Source of the DNA: Methanococcoides sp. LMO-2
GTDB lineage: Archaea > Halobacteriota > Methanosarcinia > Methanosarcinales > Methanosarcinaceae
Direction of reading: 5' to 3'
Assembly (NCBI RefSeq): GCF_038432375.1
Contig: NZ_JBCAUS010000002.1
Location: 931,740 to 995,739, forward strand
DNA length: 64,000 nucleotides
Shown here: in pieces, positions 17,001-25,185 of the stretch
Numbering within the stretch: the stretch's first letter is position 1
Layout: each line of letters opens with the position of its first letter
Notes under the pieces: model-generated
What the model was told of the DNA's origin: nothing
Seen by the model: the letters and a program-made list of their open reading frames with translations, nothing else
The model's database searches: none
Program-made: the position numbers and the translations under genes

Positions 17001-20000
17001 ACGCCATGGAACTCAGGAATGGCTGCAGGGCAAGGGTACAAGCCTTTCTGTTAAGACCTGCTGGCCTGCAATCCTGATACAGGATATGCCTGTGGTGTAT
17101 CTCTATGACGTAGGAGGTATTGGGGAAGGAATTATGGCTAAGAGAAGAGGTAATGCTGTAATGGTGGATCACTCAACACCTGCTATTGTCAGCGCAGGTC
17201 TGTACGGCAATCTCACACTTCTGCATGACAAGATGCACTATTACGAGACAGAAGAAGAAGATGCCATGGTAAAGGCATACAGGAATTCGATTATAGAGAT
17301 ATACGATGAGTTGAATTTCGAACAGGAATTCAATGTATCTGCAGATGACCTGAAGAATATGAATGACACAGAGTTTGATAATTTCGTGCTGACCGGTTCG
17401 GTACATGACTATTTGCATGAACTTGCAAGTGAGTACATACCCTATGGAATGCATGTCCTTGGAGAGCAGATGGATTCGGAAGGGCAAATGGCCATGGTAA
17501 AATCAATGCTTGGCCCGGAGTTTAAGGAGCATGTTGCGGCTTCAAATCTCTTCGAGGATCCGGATGAACTGGAACCAACACATTCCCCGGACGGGCTTGA
17601 TGAGCTCTTAAACGATGTTCTGGTAAATGGTACTGATCCACTTTGTCTCTTAACTGATCGGTTCAATATCACCTATTCGTCAGGGAAATTCGTAGCGAAT
17701 ACAACATCCGATGAAGCCGGAGAGTATGATTTCTCTATAATAAAAGATGGAAAATACACGCTCTACGCATTTACACAAACTGGAGATGGCTGGCTGAGCG
17801 GAAAAGAATACATTACAATCGAAAACGGCGAGGCGCTCTCCGATGTAAGATTAAACCTTACAAAGAATGCGACAGGTACAACAAATGCAGAACTTGAATA
17901 TGTTATTGAACTGTTAGAAAACAACCCCCCGGTTTCCAAAGAAACGGGATTAGGTATAATATCAGGAAATATCACATATAGCCCAATGGGATCGCCACGT
18001 GCAGCAAATGATGCTATAGTGATGCTTCAGAAGAACAATAATATTCTGGAAGTTTACACCAATAGTTCAACAAACAAGTACGCATTCCAAAACCTAACCG
18101 ATGGAACATATGATGTAACTGCATTATACCATAGTGTAAGCAAATATGGAGATTACTGGTATATTGCAACAGAGGAAGTCACAATACAGGAAGGAGGCGA
18201 TCTCAACCAGGATATCAATATGAATACGGACGTAAGTGGTGATGCACAGGATCTAATGTCTTTACTTGGACAGGTTTCTGGTAAAACATATTCAATTGAG
18301 ACTAGTGTTGAAGAACCAGAATGTAATGTTGTCTTAATACAGCGTCTTTCTGATGAGCAGATGCAGGTTGTAGATGATCTGAACCTTGCCCTCCTGTACG
18401 CTGAGAACATAAAGGCATGCAAGGATCTGGAGATCCAGAGCATGCTTGATGCCCTTGATGGAAAATACATCCCACCTGCCCTTGGAGATGACCCTGTGAG
18501 AAGTCCGGATGTCCTACCTACCGGAAAGAACTTCTTCGCATTCAATCCGAGTCTGGTTCCAACAGAGGAAGCATGGGATGCCGGACAGGTCCTTGTGGAT
18601 GCATTCCTGGAGGAATGGGCTGCAAATCACGAAGAACCGTATCCGAAAAAGGTCGGTTTTGTACTGTGGTCCGGTGAGTCAATGAGGCATAAGGGTGTCA
18701 TGGAATCCGAGATCCTTTACATGATGGGAGTTCGACCTGTATGGGATTCTTCAGGCAATGTTATCGATGTGGAGATCATTCCTGAGGACGAACTTGGCAG
18801 ACCCAGGATAGATGCTGTTATCACAATGACCGGTATCTACCGCGATAACTGGAAATGGCAGGTTGAGCTAATGGACAGAGGTGCACGTCTGGCAGCCATG
18901 GAAAACAGTTCCACATATCCAAACTACGTCAGCGATAATTCCGATCTGATCTATGAGGCATTGATGGCCACAGGCAACTATTCAGAAGAAGAGGCAAGGC
19001 AACTTTCAATGTGCAGAGTATTCGGTCCCGACGAAGGTAGCTGGGGAGCTGGTGGATTCAGAGAGGCCGTAAGTGCCAGTGGTACCTGGGAGGATGAGAG
19101 TAAACTTGCCAATCTCTACATCGACTCCATGAGCTATGCATATGGTGACGACATATGGGGCAATTGTGACGGAGATGTTTTTAGACAGGCACTTTCCGAA
19201 ACAGATGCTGTGATGTTCAGCCGCAGTGGCAATGACAACCGTGGAAGTGGTAGTGTGGTCTTTGACCATGTATATGAGTTCTTCGGTGGATTTGGAATGG
19301 CTGTGAGGAACGTATCAGGAGATACTCCTGAGATGTATATCGCAAATCTCAAGAATCCAGACGAAGCCTTCGTAGAGACAATGGGTGAATTCCTTGCAAG
19401 GGACCTTCGTTCCAAGTACTTCAATCCAAAATGGATCGAAGGTATGATGGAACATGGTTACACCGGAGCAAGCGAGATGGACAGTGTTCTGGAAGACTTC
19501 TTCGGATTGGGAGTTACACTGCCTGATGAGATCACTGACGACATGTGGAAAGAGTTCTATGATGTCTATGTTATGGACAAGTACGACCTCGGCCTGGATG
19601 AATGGTTCCAGGAGGAGAATCCATGGGCCAGTCAGTCCATGGATGCCAGAATGCTTGAAGCTGTACGCAAGGGCTACTGGGATGCCTCAGATGAGGTCGT
19701 CCAGAACCTTGTGAAAGAATACGTTGAATCTGTTGTGCAGGATGGTGTTACATGCTGCCATCACACCTGTGGAAACCCAACACTTGATTCCTATGTTCAG
19801 GGAATCATGTCTGTACCCGGAGTCATAGACAAGGATACCATGGATGAGTACAACCGATTGATGAAAGAAGCAACACATAGAGAGACAGCTGTTTCCACAT
19901 CCAGCAGCCATAGTAGCAGTGGTACTGTAACACCTACTATCGTTGAATCCACGAACAACCAAACCTCTGTAAGTGATGCAGGTTACGGTACAACAACTGA

Positions 20001-20190
20001 TCAGGTAGCAGAAGTAACACAAAATACACCAGATAACTATGTCGAAGGATATGAGATGACGAAGGAATCCATCAATAATGAGGAGCAAGCATCCTCTACA
20101 TCCTTCTCAGGTGCTGATATCTTAGGAAGCGTGTTGGTTATTTTAGCAGTTGCTGTAATAACGATTGGCTTCAGGAAACAGAGAATATAA
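14023..20190 (+). CDS. exported, membrane-anchored CobN/BchH-type chelatase with repeat modules
   Basis: A 2055-residue protein. Signal peptide 1-26 (ends VVSA); three near-identical 107-residue beta-sandwich modules of the carboxypeptidase regulatory-like/CnaB type (about 33-345); a PKD domain (about 364-444, with WFWDFGDGTNS and HTYGSVGSYDV); chelatase part 1 (about 446-1218, HFGRHGTQEWLQGKG); a second pair of diverged modules (about 1220-1440) inserted within the chelatase; chelatase part 2 (about 1441-1950, with GDDPVRSPDVLPTGKN, RDLRSKYFNPKWIEG and TCCHHTCGN); a Ser/Thr-rich linker and a C-terminal membrane helix (about 2028-2050). Cytoplasmic CobN inserts cobalt into corrins; this one faces outside. 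Likely metal insertion or removal on a tetrapyrrole at the cell surface, powered by the ExbB/ExbD-like pair upstream (inference). Confidence 0.85.
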   Translation: MRNVKHGLLILSVLLMLVLVPVVSAEEFNMELVANTTSDVNGDYSFSDVPNGNYQLVALTYVPGMGQWFMDESEVIIENGQNIVNANLTLGFAEPGAQEPILSLLERASISGKTLSTPMGGPIQSISDVTVVLKTESELVANTTSDVNGDYLFSDVPNGNYQLVALTYVPGMGQWFMDELDVIIENGQNIVNANLTLGFAEPGAQEPILSLLERASISGKTLSTPMGGPIQSISDVTVVLKTESELVANTTSDVNGDYLFSDVPNGNYQLVALTYVPGMGQWFMDESEVIIENGQNIVNANLTLGFAEPGAQEPILSLLERASISGKTLSTPMGGPIQSISDVTVTLLKHSSEISDPSTSHPITNYSANTTSGDSPLTVQFTDESVDATSWFWDFGDGTNSTVQNPIHTYGSVGSYDVSLTITTPDGTGTEVKRDYITSKLPEMYKDKKILFLIIGAEETCWVKESAIEMGMHNVDVYGSYRMNEVDNLYSPFNDSIDTGLYDIIFISRKGGMTFLGSNLKPQIVEMMENKKPEAQVVDWNYGVGTVNHTEHPYIADYWDEEYDGNVIRLITYLSVVDLSRPFSEYDGTIEIEEPAIMPEVGIYHPDARMVFDDLESYLEWYREDTGTHHVYNPDNYTVGITFFTAGDESICNAVIESVIIELESRGINAIPAYRPDVIYSDKAYRFFTIDDEWKTDAFIDLGKGVWIMSSAVKNTEYLEEANVPVINGIIYQGTIEEWENSSTGQDCWFQYQIPIMEIGGEIESIVVGGQEYDEALGARVLKPIDYQVEWMVDRTVSWMDLQHTDNEDKKVAVIYYAHGKQSALVASNLDVVPSIPNFLNAMNEYGYDLGGSQLNDSEFLETVLQQGRNIGVWAPGELEYMVENYDVELLPVETYMEWFNNEIEPEARQSVLDTWGEAPGNAMVYENESGKYFVFPKIEAGNVLVLPQPARGFSQNDTTLYHDQTIPPSHHYIAFYLWLDNDFDADSIVHFGRHGTQEWLQGKGTSLSVKTCWPAILIQDMPVVYLYDVGGIGEGIMAKRRGNAVMVDHSTPAIVSAGLYGNLTLLHDKMHYYETEEEDAMVKAYRNSIIEIYDELNFEQEFNVSADDLKNMNDTEFDNFVLTGSVHDYLHELASEYIPYGMHVLGEQMDSEGQMAMVKSMLGPEFKEHVAASNLFEDPDELEPTHSPDGLDELLNDVLVNGTDPLCLLTDRFNITYSSGKFVANTTSDEAGEYDFSIIKDGKYTLYAFTQTGDGWLSGKEYITIENGEALSDVRLNLTKNATGTTNAELEYVIELLENNPPVSKETGLGIISGNITYSPMGSPRAANDAIVMLQKNNNILEVYTNSSTNKYAFQNLTDGTYDVTALYHSVSKYGDYWYIATEEVTIQEGGDLNQDINMNTDVSGDAQDLMSLLGQVSGKTYSIETSVEEPECNVVLIQRLSDEQMQVVDDLNLALLYAENIKACKDLEIQSMLDALDGKYIPPALGDDPVRSPDVLPTGKNFFAFNPSLVPTEEAWDAGQVLVDAFLEEWAANHEEPYPKKVGFVLWSGESMRHKGVMESEILYMMGVRPVWDSSGNVIDVEIIPEDELGRPRIDAVITMTGIYRDNWKWQVELMDRGARLAAMENSSTYPNYVSDNSDLIYEALMATGNYSEEEARQLSMCRVFGPDEGSWGAGGFREAVSASGTWEDESKLANLYIDSMSYAYGDDIWGNCDGDVFRQALSETDAVMFSRSGNDNRGSGSVVFDHVYEFFGGFGMAVRNVSGDTPEMYIANLKNPDEAFVETMGEFLARDLRSKYFNPKWIEGMMEHGYTGASEMDSVLEDFFGLGVTLPDEITDDMWKEFYDVYVMDKYDLGLDEWFQEENPWASQSMDARMLEAVRKGYWDASDEVVQNLVKEYVESVVQDGVTCCHHTCGNPTLDSYVQGIMSVPGVIDKDTMDEYNRLMKEATHRETAVSTSSSHSSSGTVTPTIVESTNNQTSVSDAGYGTTTDQVAEVTQNTPDNYVEGYEMTKESINNEEQASSTSFSGADILGSVLVILAVAVITIGFRKQRI
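14119..15056 (+). repeat. three tandem 321-bp repeats inside the cobN-like gene
   Basis: Units start at 14119, 14440 and 14761, each exactly 321 bp (107 codons), the third ending near 15056. The DNA is almost identical between units, with only scattered substitutions, so the array is recent or kept uniform by recombination. The first unit begins in the middle of the beta-sandwich module (no SISGKTL part before it), so the repeat boundary is out of register with the domain. Confidence 0.92.
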
Positions 20191-20204
20191 GGCAGGTTAT
20201 ATGA

Positions 20205-20243
20205 CACTTCGGCACTGTTGTCGAAGTGCTTTTTTCTTTTTTT
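20205..20243 (+). terminator. intrinsic-type terminator after the cobN-like gene
   Basis: Hairpin CACTTCG (20205-20211) / CGAAGTG (20222-20228) followed by long T runs from 20230, 15 bp after the stop codon of the CobN gene. Confidence 0.75.
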
Positions 20244-20336
20244 ATTAAATGTATTCTAACCGCACGGTTGCGGACAAATATCCTTAATAATCTACTAATA
20301 CAGATCAGATATAACTAAAATACACATATCTGCAGT

Positions 20337-21062
20337 TTACTTCACGAGGTTCACTTTTCTCCACAATGCATCTTCATCACCATAAATGTGATCTATACTT
20401 CCCCTTGCATTAAGGTCTTCGAGTATTTCTGTCAGATTCGATTGTTTTAAGGAGATAGTGTAACGGGAATCAAACTCGTTGCAGATCTGTCGGGTTGTCA
20501 AAGTCCTCTCACCAATTATGTTTTCGGCAAAACCTGCAAGATCTTCGTAAGCGGCCCATGGGTAAATTATCCAGCGCCATTTAACAATCTTTTTTGCATA
20601 ATAGTCCGGCACGAAATCGGAACAGATCTTGTGCTGGAGAACTGCAGTCTTGATCTCTGCCGGTTTAAGAGATTCCAGGTATTCCACAGCAACTCTTAGT
20701 GTTTTACCCGTGTCTGTAACATCATCCACAACAAGGATCTTTTTGCTACTTATATCAACAGAAAGCGGGAACCTGAGCGTTGCCATCTCCTGAATATCTG
20801 CGGCCCCCTTGTAGTGCTCGATCTTTATTGTTGTCAGGTTATCAAAAAGGAGAAAATCACATATTAACCGGGCAGGTACATATCCACCCCTGCCGATAGC
20901 AATGATCATATCAGGCAAATTGCCGGAATCCTTTATTTTTCTGGCAAGGATCTTAGCAAGGTTATATGATTCCTTAAAGCTCATCAGGTCGCATTTAAAA
21001 GAGGTGCGATCAGCAGGTGGATATCCGCTTACAGCTACCATAAATGTAAAATTGGTTTGCAT
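20337..21062 (-). CDS. phosphoribosyltransferase family protein
   Basis: A 241-residue purine/pyrimidine-type phosphoribosyltransferase of an archaeal group. The PRPP loop is VVDDVTDTGKT at about residues 127-137, and GRGGYVPARLICDFL near 60 supplies the first phosphate-binding loop. A C-terminal extension of about 70 residues (TTRQICNEFDSRY...) looks like a small helical winged domain. Probable role is purine base salvage (xanthine/guanine/hypoxanthine type), but substrate cannot be told. A TATA-like ATTTTATATTA on the minus strand near 21100-21110 lies about 40 bp before the ATG, so the leader is very short; internal starts, e.g. 20984, are possible. It lies just downstream of two tRNA genes on the same strand. 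Confidence 0.8.
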   Translation of the reverse strand: MQTNFTFMVAVSGYPPADRTSFKCDLMSFKESYNLAKILARKIKDSGNLPDMIIAIGRGGYVPARLICDFLLFDNLTTIKIEHYKGAADIQEMATLRFPLSVDISSKKILVVDDVTDTGKTLRVAVEYLESLKPAEIKTAVLQHKICSDFVPDYYAKKIVKWRWIIYPWAAYEDLAGFAENIIGERTLTTRQICNEFDSRYTISLKQSNLTEILEDLNARGSIDHIYGDEDALWRKVNLVK

Positions 21063-21142
21063 TCTGTAAAAATGTTACTAATATCAGATCTCACTAATAT
21101 AAAATAGTATTTTCAGATAGTAATCACAAGAATAAGTTGAGA

Positions 21143-21217
21143 TGGGCCTAACCGGATTTGAACCGGTGATCGCCCGGTTATGAGCCGGGCGCTCTAACCT
21201 GACTAAGCTATAGGCCC
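21143..21217 (-). tRNA. tRNA with CAT anticodon, probably tRNA-Ile2 (or elongator tRNA-Met)
   Basis: A 75-nt cloverleaf: acceptor GGGCCTA pairs perfectly with TAGGCCC, anticodon stem CCCGG/CCGGG with loop CTCATAA (anticodon CAT), T-arm with TTCAAAT loop, discriminator A; CCA is not encoded. The GGGCC acceptor resembles archaeal isoleucine tRNAs, so this may be the tRNA-Ile2 whose C34 is modified to agmatidine to read AUA. A methionine elongator cannot be excluded. Confidence 0.9.
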
Positions 21218-21238
21218 TCAAAAAAAGTAAGTAGAATA

Positions 21239-21311
21239 CGCCGCCAACAGGGCTCGAACCTGTGACATTCTGGTTAACAGCCAGACACTCTACCAACTGA
21301 GTTATAGCGGC
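21239..21311 (-). tRNA. tRNA-Asn(GTT)
   Basis: A 73-nt cloverleaf: acceptor GCCGC.. paired with ..GCGGC, anticodon stem TCTGG/CCAGA with loop CTGTTAA (anticodon GTT), T-loop TTCGAGC, discriminator G as usual for Asn. CCA is not encoded. It lies 21 bp upstream of the CAT tRNA in the same direction and is probably cotranscribed. Confidence 0.95.
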
Positions 21312-21457
21312 ACTTGATTGTGCTTCGACGCACGAATCCTCCTAATGCACTTATGGGTTTTAAACCTTTTGTTCGAAATCCCAAAAAGGTCTGCGACAAA
21401 GGGGAAATTGAAGAAAAAGTAGTGATTTTTGGCCTTGAAAAGACAAAAAAATAGCCA

Positions 21458-22483
21458 TCAAAGGCCACCAAATCCACCATATATATTGATAGGCTCCCCG
21501 CAATTGCGGCACTTGTTCTCCGAAGTTATATTGTACTCATTCACATCAAAGATTCCACGCCCTATCAACAACTCCCCGCATGAAGGACAATATGTGCTCT
21601 CATACTTGTGCCCGAACACATTTCCGACATAAACATATTTCAAACCCACATCCTTTGCAATGTCGTGAGCCATTTCAATTGTTTCAACTGGTGTAGGAGG
21701 CAGGTGTTTCATCTTGTAATGAGGCTGGAAGCGGGTAAAGTGTATAGGAGTATCAGCCCCCAGATTCTCATATACCCAGGTGGACAACTGCCGTAGCTCA
21801 TCCTCGGAATCGTTCAGTGTGGGAATTATGAGATTTATGACCTCCACATGCATCCCCAGCTCCTTTGCCAGTTTCGCGGATTCCAGCACAGGTGCCAGCC
21901 TGGCACTGGCAACCTTCCTGTAGAAGTCCTCTGTAAAAGCCTTGATATCCACCCTGAAGGCATCAAGGTATGGTGAGATGTGCTTCAAAGCTTCCGGAGT
22001 TATGAAGCCGTTGGTGACATATACAGTATCAAGTCCTGCTTCTTTTGCAAGCTTTGCAGAATCATAGGTGTACTCATACCAGATAGTGGGCTCATTGTAG
22101 GTCCATGCGATCGACCTGCAACCTGTTGCAAGGGCTCTGGAAACAGCCTCCTCGGGAGTGATCTCCACAGACATGGCCTCATCCAGCTTTACCTGCGAGA
22201 TCGTCCAGTTCTGGCAGTGCTTACACCTGAAATTGCATCCTATAGTACCCAGGGAATATGCCTTTGATCCCGGATTGAAATGGAACAGGGGCTTTTTTTC
22301 GATAGGATCCACAGCCTCACTAGAAACAGTATTGTAGATCAGTGAATAAAGTGTACCATCCCGGTTCTCTCGTACCCCACAGATACCCGTCTTGCCCTTA
22401 GCTATCTTGCACCTGTGGTTGCATAGGTTGCATTGTACCTTCCCCTCATCCAGCTTTTCATAGAACATCGCTTCTTTAAGCAT
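21458..22483 (-). CDS. amrS: AmmeMemoRadiSam system radical SAM enzyme
   Basis: A radical SAM protein of about 341 residues in the PflA-like AmmeMemoRadiSam group. The N-terminus has a cysteine-rich segment CNLCNHRCKIAKGKTGICG (about 16-34), then the radical SAM cluster motif GCNFRCKHC near residue 80. A C-terminal zinc-ribbon-like part has CPSCGE and CRNCGE. The reaction is unknown; the family co-occurs with MEMO-like and AMMECR1 proteins. A MEMO-family gene lies at 27986-28780 in this window, not adjacent. Start ATG at 22483 has GGGGA six bases upstream; an upstream frame extension to 22510 lacks a ribosome site. Confidence 0.9.
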   Translation of the reverse strand: MLKEAMFYEKLDEGKVQCNLCNHRCKIAKGKTGICGVRENRDGTLYSLIYNTVSSEAVDPIEKKPLFHFNPGSKAYSLGTIGCNFRCKHCQNWTISQVKLDEAMSVEITPEEAVSRALATGCRSIAWTYNEPTIWYEYTYDSAKLAKEAGLDTVYVTNGFITPEALKHISPYLDAFRVDIKAFTEDFYRKVASARLAPVLESAKLAKELGMHVEVINLIIPTLNDSEDELRQLSTWVYENLGADTPIHFTRFQPHYKMKHLPPTPVETIEMAHDIAKDVGLKYVYVGNVFGHKYESTYCPSCGELLIGRGIFDVNEYNITSENKCRNCGEPINIYGGFGGL

Positions 22484-22687
22484 CAGCATTCCCCAAGACA
22501 ACATTATCATGTATGCTTAAAAACCCTTCTTTGAAATAGACAAAGAGAAACAAACGAATTCGTAGAGAACAGTAGCAGAACAAATTCGGAGTAAAACTAA
22601 AAAAATCATCAAAAAAATAATCACCTTCAATTGCTGATGGTGAAAATAAAAAACAAAACAAAAAGAAAAGAAGGTAAAGGAACAGTA

Positions 22688-23656
22688 TCAGTAGTTCCTT
22701 GTTACCATGTAGTCTGCTACAGCGAGCAGGGTATCCTTTGCTTCGGAGTCTTCGAGAATATCAAGCATCTTCTTACCTTCTTCAAGATAGGATGCAGAAA
22801 GTTCCTGAGCATAGCCGATAGATCCGGACTTCTCAAGTATGGCAACTGCCTCGTCGATCTGTTCCGGTGTGACAGCCTCGCCTTTTCCGAAGATATCAAG
22901 CTCAACACCATGATTAAGAGCATGAATAGCTATCAGTGTTCTCTTGCCTTCTATCAGGTCACTTCCACGGACCTTGCCAAGGATCTCCTCAGGAGTCACC
23001 ATATCGATAACATCATCCTGTATCTGGAAACTGATACCTACAAGACGACCAAACTCATAAAGCGCATCTGCAACTTCATCGGAAGCTCCGCCGAGCAGGG
23101 CACCGACCTTTGCTGCTGCACCATAGAGTACGGATGTTTTCTTCTCGACCATCTCAAGGTATTCCTCTTCTGTGACAGTCTCCTGTGTCTCGAAATCAAC
23201 ATCCATCCACTGTCCTTCACATATCTCCGTGCATGTCTTTGAAAGAAGAGCGACACACTTCAGTATGCTTTCAGGGTCCTTCTCCATAGATGAGATGATC
23301 TCAAAAGCCCTGGAATAGAGAGTATCTCCTGCAAGGATAGCACCTGCACTGCCCCATTTTACATGGACTGCAGGCATTCCGCGCCTTACATCATCATTAT
23401 CCATTATGTCGTCATGCACAAGGGTGAAATTGTGGACAAGTTCCAGAGCTACTGCTGCCGGAACAACTGACATTGGATCGCCACCCACAGCCTCAGTAGC
23501 AAGCATAAGGACTGCAGGACGGAGGCGTTTCCCACCTGCATCCGGCAAGTATCTTGATGCTCTGTAAAGCTCTTCAGGATGCTCGATCGGGAGCATTTCC
23601 CCTATACCCTTATCGACATGCACACTTCGTTTTTTTATTTCATCCATAAGATCCAT
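22688..23656 (-). CDS. idsA: polyprenyl synthetase, short-chain (GGPP synthase type)
   Basis: Chain-elongating trans-prenyltransferase making C15-C20 diphosphates for archaeal ether lipids and quinone-like cofactors. Class I aspartate-rich motifs are visible: HDDIMDNDDVRRG near residue 84 and QDDVIDM near 208. GGKRLRP near the N-terminus binds IPP. About 322 residues from the ATG at 23656, which matches family N-termini (MDLMDEIKKRS); a frame extension to 23713 overlaps the upstream RNase J gene and is less likely. Last gene of the isoprenoid block mvk-ipk-fni-rnj-idsA. Confidence 0.93.
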   Translation of the reverse strand: MDLMDEIKKRSVHVDKGIGEMLPIEHPEELYRASRYLPDAGGKRLRPAVLMLATEAVGGDPMSVVPAAVALELVHNFTLVHDDIMDNDDVRRGMPAVHVKWGSAGAILAGDTLYSRAFEIISSMEKDPESILKCVALLSKTCTEICEGQWMDVDFETQETVTEEEYLEMVEKKTSVLYGAAAKVGALLGGASDEVADALYEFGRLVGISFQIQDDVIDMVTPEEILGKVRGSDLIEGKRTLIAIHALNHGVELDIFGKGEAVTPEQIDEAVAILEKSGSIGYAQELSASYLEEGKKMLDILEDSEAKDTLLAVADYMVTRNY

Positions 23657-23687
23657 ACTAACCACGACCATGTTATAATTCAAATGA

Positions 23688-25031
23688 TCATTCTTCAATA
23701 TATAATTCTTCACCGTTCCTTAACAGGTGTACGGTATCGCCCAGTATGTAGCCAGCATCTTCTGCCATCTCAATATAGGCACTGTGCATCTCGATGTTAC
23801 CATGCGCAGGAATTACATGTTCCGGATTGATCAACCTGAGAAGCTCCCAGTGATCCTCACGGTATGCGTGTCCTGAAACGTGGACGTTGTCATAGATACG
23901 GCCACCCCTCATTCGGATCTTGGTCTCCAGAGAATAGCGGTTTGCCTGTGTCATCGGACTTGGGATCACGTTTGCAGAGAAGATAATGCGGTCACCGGAC
24001 TCAATCTCATAAGGAGTATCACCCTTTGCAACTCGTGAAAGAATAGCACCGGGCTCACCCTGATGTCCTGTTACAATAGGCAGGTATTTTTCCTTCCCTT
24101 CTTTCATGATCTTCTTGAACGCCTTATCGATATCCTTCCTCTTACCGTAGATCTCTACATTATCAGGGAAATCAATGTATCCCATTTCCTTTGCAGTTAC
24201 TACATACTTGTCCATGGAACGACCCATCAATACAGGAATACGGCCCATCTCTTCAGCGAACTGGATGATCGAGTTAATACGAGCTATGTGGGAAGCGAAG
24301 GTCGTTACGATCATACCAACGTCAGATTCCTCCGTGCCAAGAAGTACATCACGAAGCATGTCGTGAGCGATCCTCTCAGAAGGTGTCTTTCCAGCACGTT
24401 TTGCATTGGTACTCTCCACCATCATGCAGATGACGCCTTCCTGTCCAAGCTCCCTGAGCCTGTCAAAGTCCGGCTGCTCACCCAGTGTAGGTGTACGGTC
24501 AAGCTTGAAATCGCAGGCATAGAGAATAGCACCTGCAGGTGTGTGGACTGCTACAAAAACAGCATCAATGATACTGTGCTGGACACGAATAAGTTCAATT
24601 GACACTTCATCGTTGACCTGGTAGATTCCGCCTGCCTCAACAGGGATAATCCTGTTCTTTACACCGAACTTACGCTCGGATTCGATCTGCTGTTTAACAA
24701 GAGCAGCAGTGTATGGTGTTCCGATGATAGGTGCGGTGTACCTGTGTGCAAGCTTTGAGATCGCACCGATGTGGTCAAGGTGACCGTGTGTACAAACGAT
24801 AGCAGCAACATTACCGTTGACCTGCTTCATGATCGTATCATCAGGAATCGCACCCATCTCGATCAGCTCGAGGGAATGCATCTTATCAATTTCCACATCC
24901 TCATGGATCTGGACCCTGTCCAATCTCAGACCCATATCTACGATAATGATGTCCTCGTCAACCCTTATAGCAGTCATGTTGCGGCCCATTTCATTATATC
25001 CGCCAACTGCTATTATTCCAATATCTGTCAT
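23688..25031 (-). CDS. rnj: archaeal RNase J family ribonuclease
   Basis: Metallo-beta-lactamase/beta-CASP ribonuclease of 447 residues, expected to be a 5'-to-3' exonuclease in RNA decay. Metal site CTHGHLDHIG near residues 76-85, later GHQGEPGA and the terminal HVSGHA and PAHGN motifs of the beta-CASP part are intact. Start at ATG 25031 with GGAGG five bases before it; the TTG at 25043 is upstream of that site. Sits between fni and idsA, an arrangement common in methanogens that has no obvious functional reason. Confidence 0.92.
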   Translation of the reverse strand: MTDIGIIAVGGYNEMGRNMTAIRVDEDIIIVDMGLRLDRVQIHEDVEIDKMHSLELIEMGAIPDDTIMKQVNGNVAAIVCTHGHLDHIGAISKLAHRYTAPIIGTPYTAALVKQQIESERKFGVKNRIIPVEAGGIYQVNDEVSIELIRVQHSIIDAVFVAVHTPAGAILYACDFKLDRTPTLGEQPDFDRLRELGQEGVICMMVESTNAKRAGKTPSERIAHDMLRDVLLGTEESDVGMIVTTFASHIARINSIIQFAEEMGRIPVLMGRSMDKYVVTAKEMGYIDFPDNVEIYGKRKDIDKAFKKIMKEGKEKYLPIVTGHQGEPGAILSRVAKGDTPYEIESGDRIIFSANVIPSPMTQANRYSLETKIRMRGGRIYDNVHVSGHAYREDHWELLRLINPEHVIPAHGNIEMHSAYIEMAEDAGYILGDTVHLLRNGEELYIEE

Positions 25032-25185
25032 ATTTACCTCCAATAATTTCTGGTTACTTTCTATACAAATGATTCCTTTGGCCCTTTGACCAAAAAATGA
25101 ATGTGATTTATGATATCATTACGACCGACCATTTACATGTCCGGCCTCATTTTACTAAACTTGAGATCCAGCTCAACCCTTAAAC

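Noticed and set aside
21143..21217. Initiator tRNA-Met
   Set aside because: The acceptor and arm sequences do not show the three G-C pairs typical of the initiator anticodon stem (GGG/CCC next to the loop); tRNA-Ile2 or elongator Met fits better.
22511..22687. Possible small gene between amrS and idsA (plus-strand frame from 22631)
   Set aside because: The frame runs antisense into idsA and has no ribosome site; the spacer shows only AT-rich sequence.
24063..24602. 179-codon frame antisense to RNase J
   Set aside because: Composition rich in Cys/His/Tyr as in antisense shadows; the minus strand encodes an intact RNase J.
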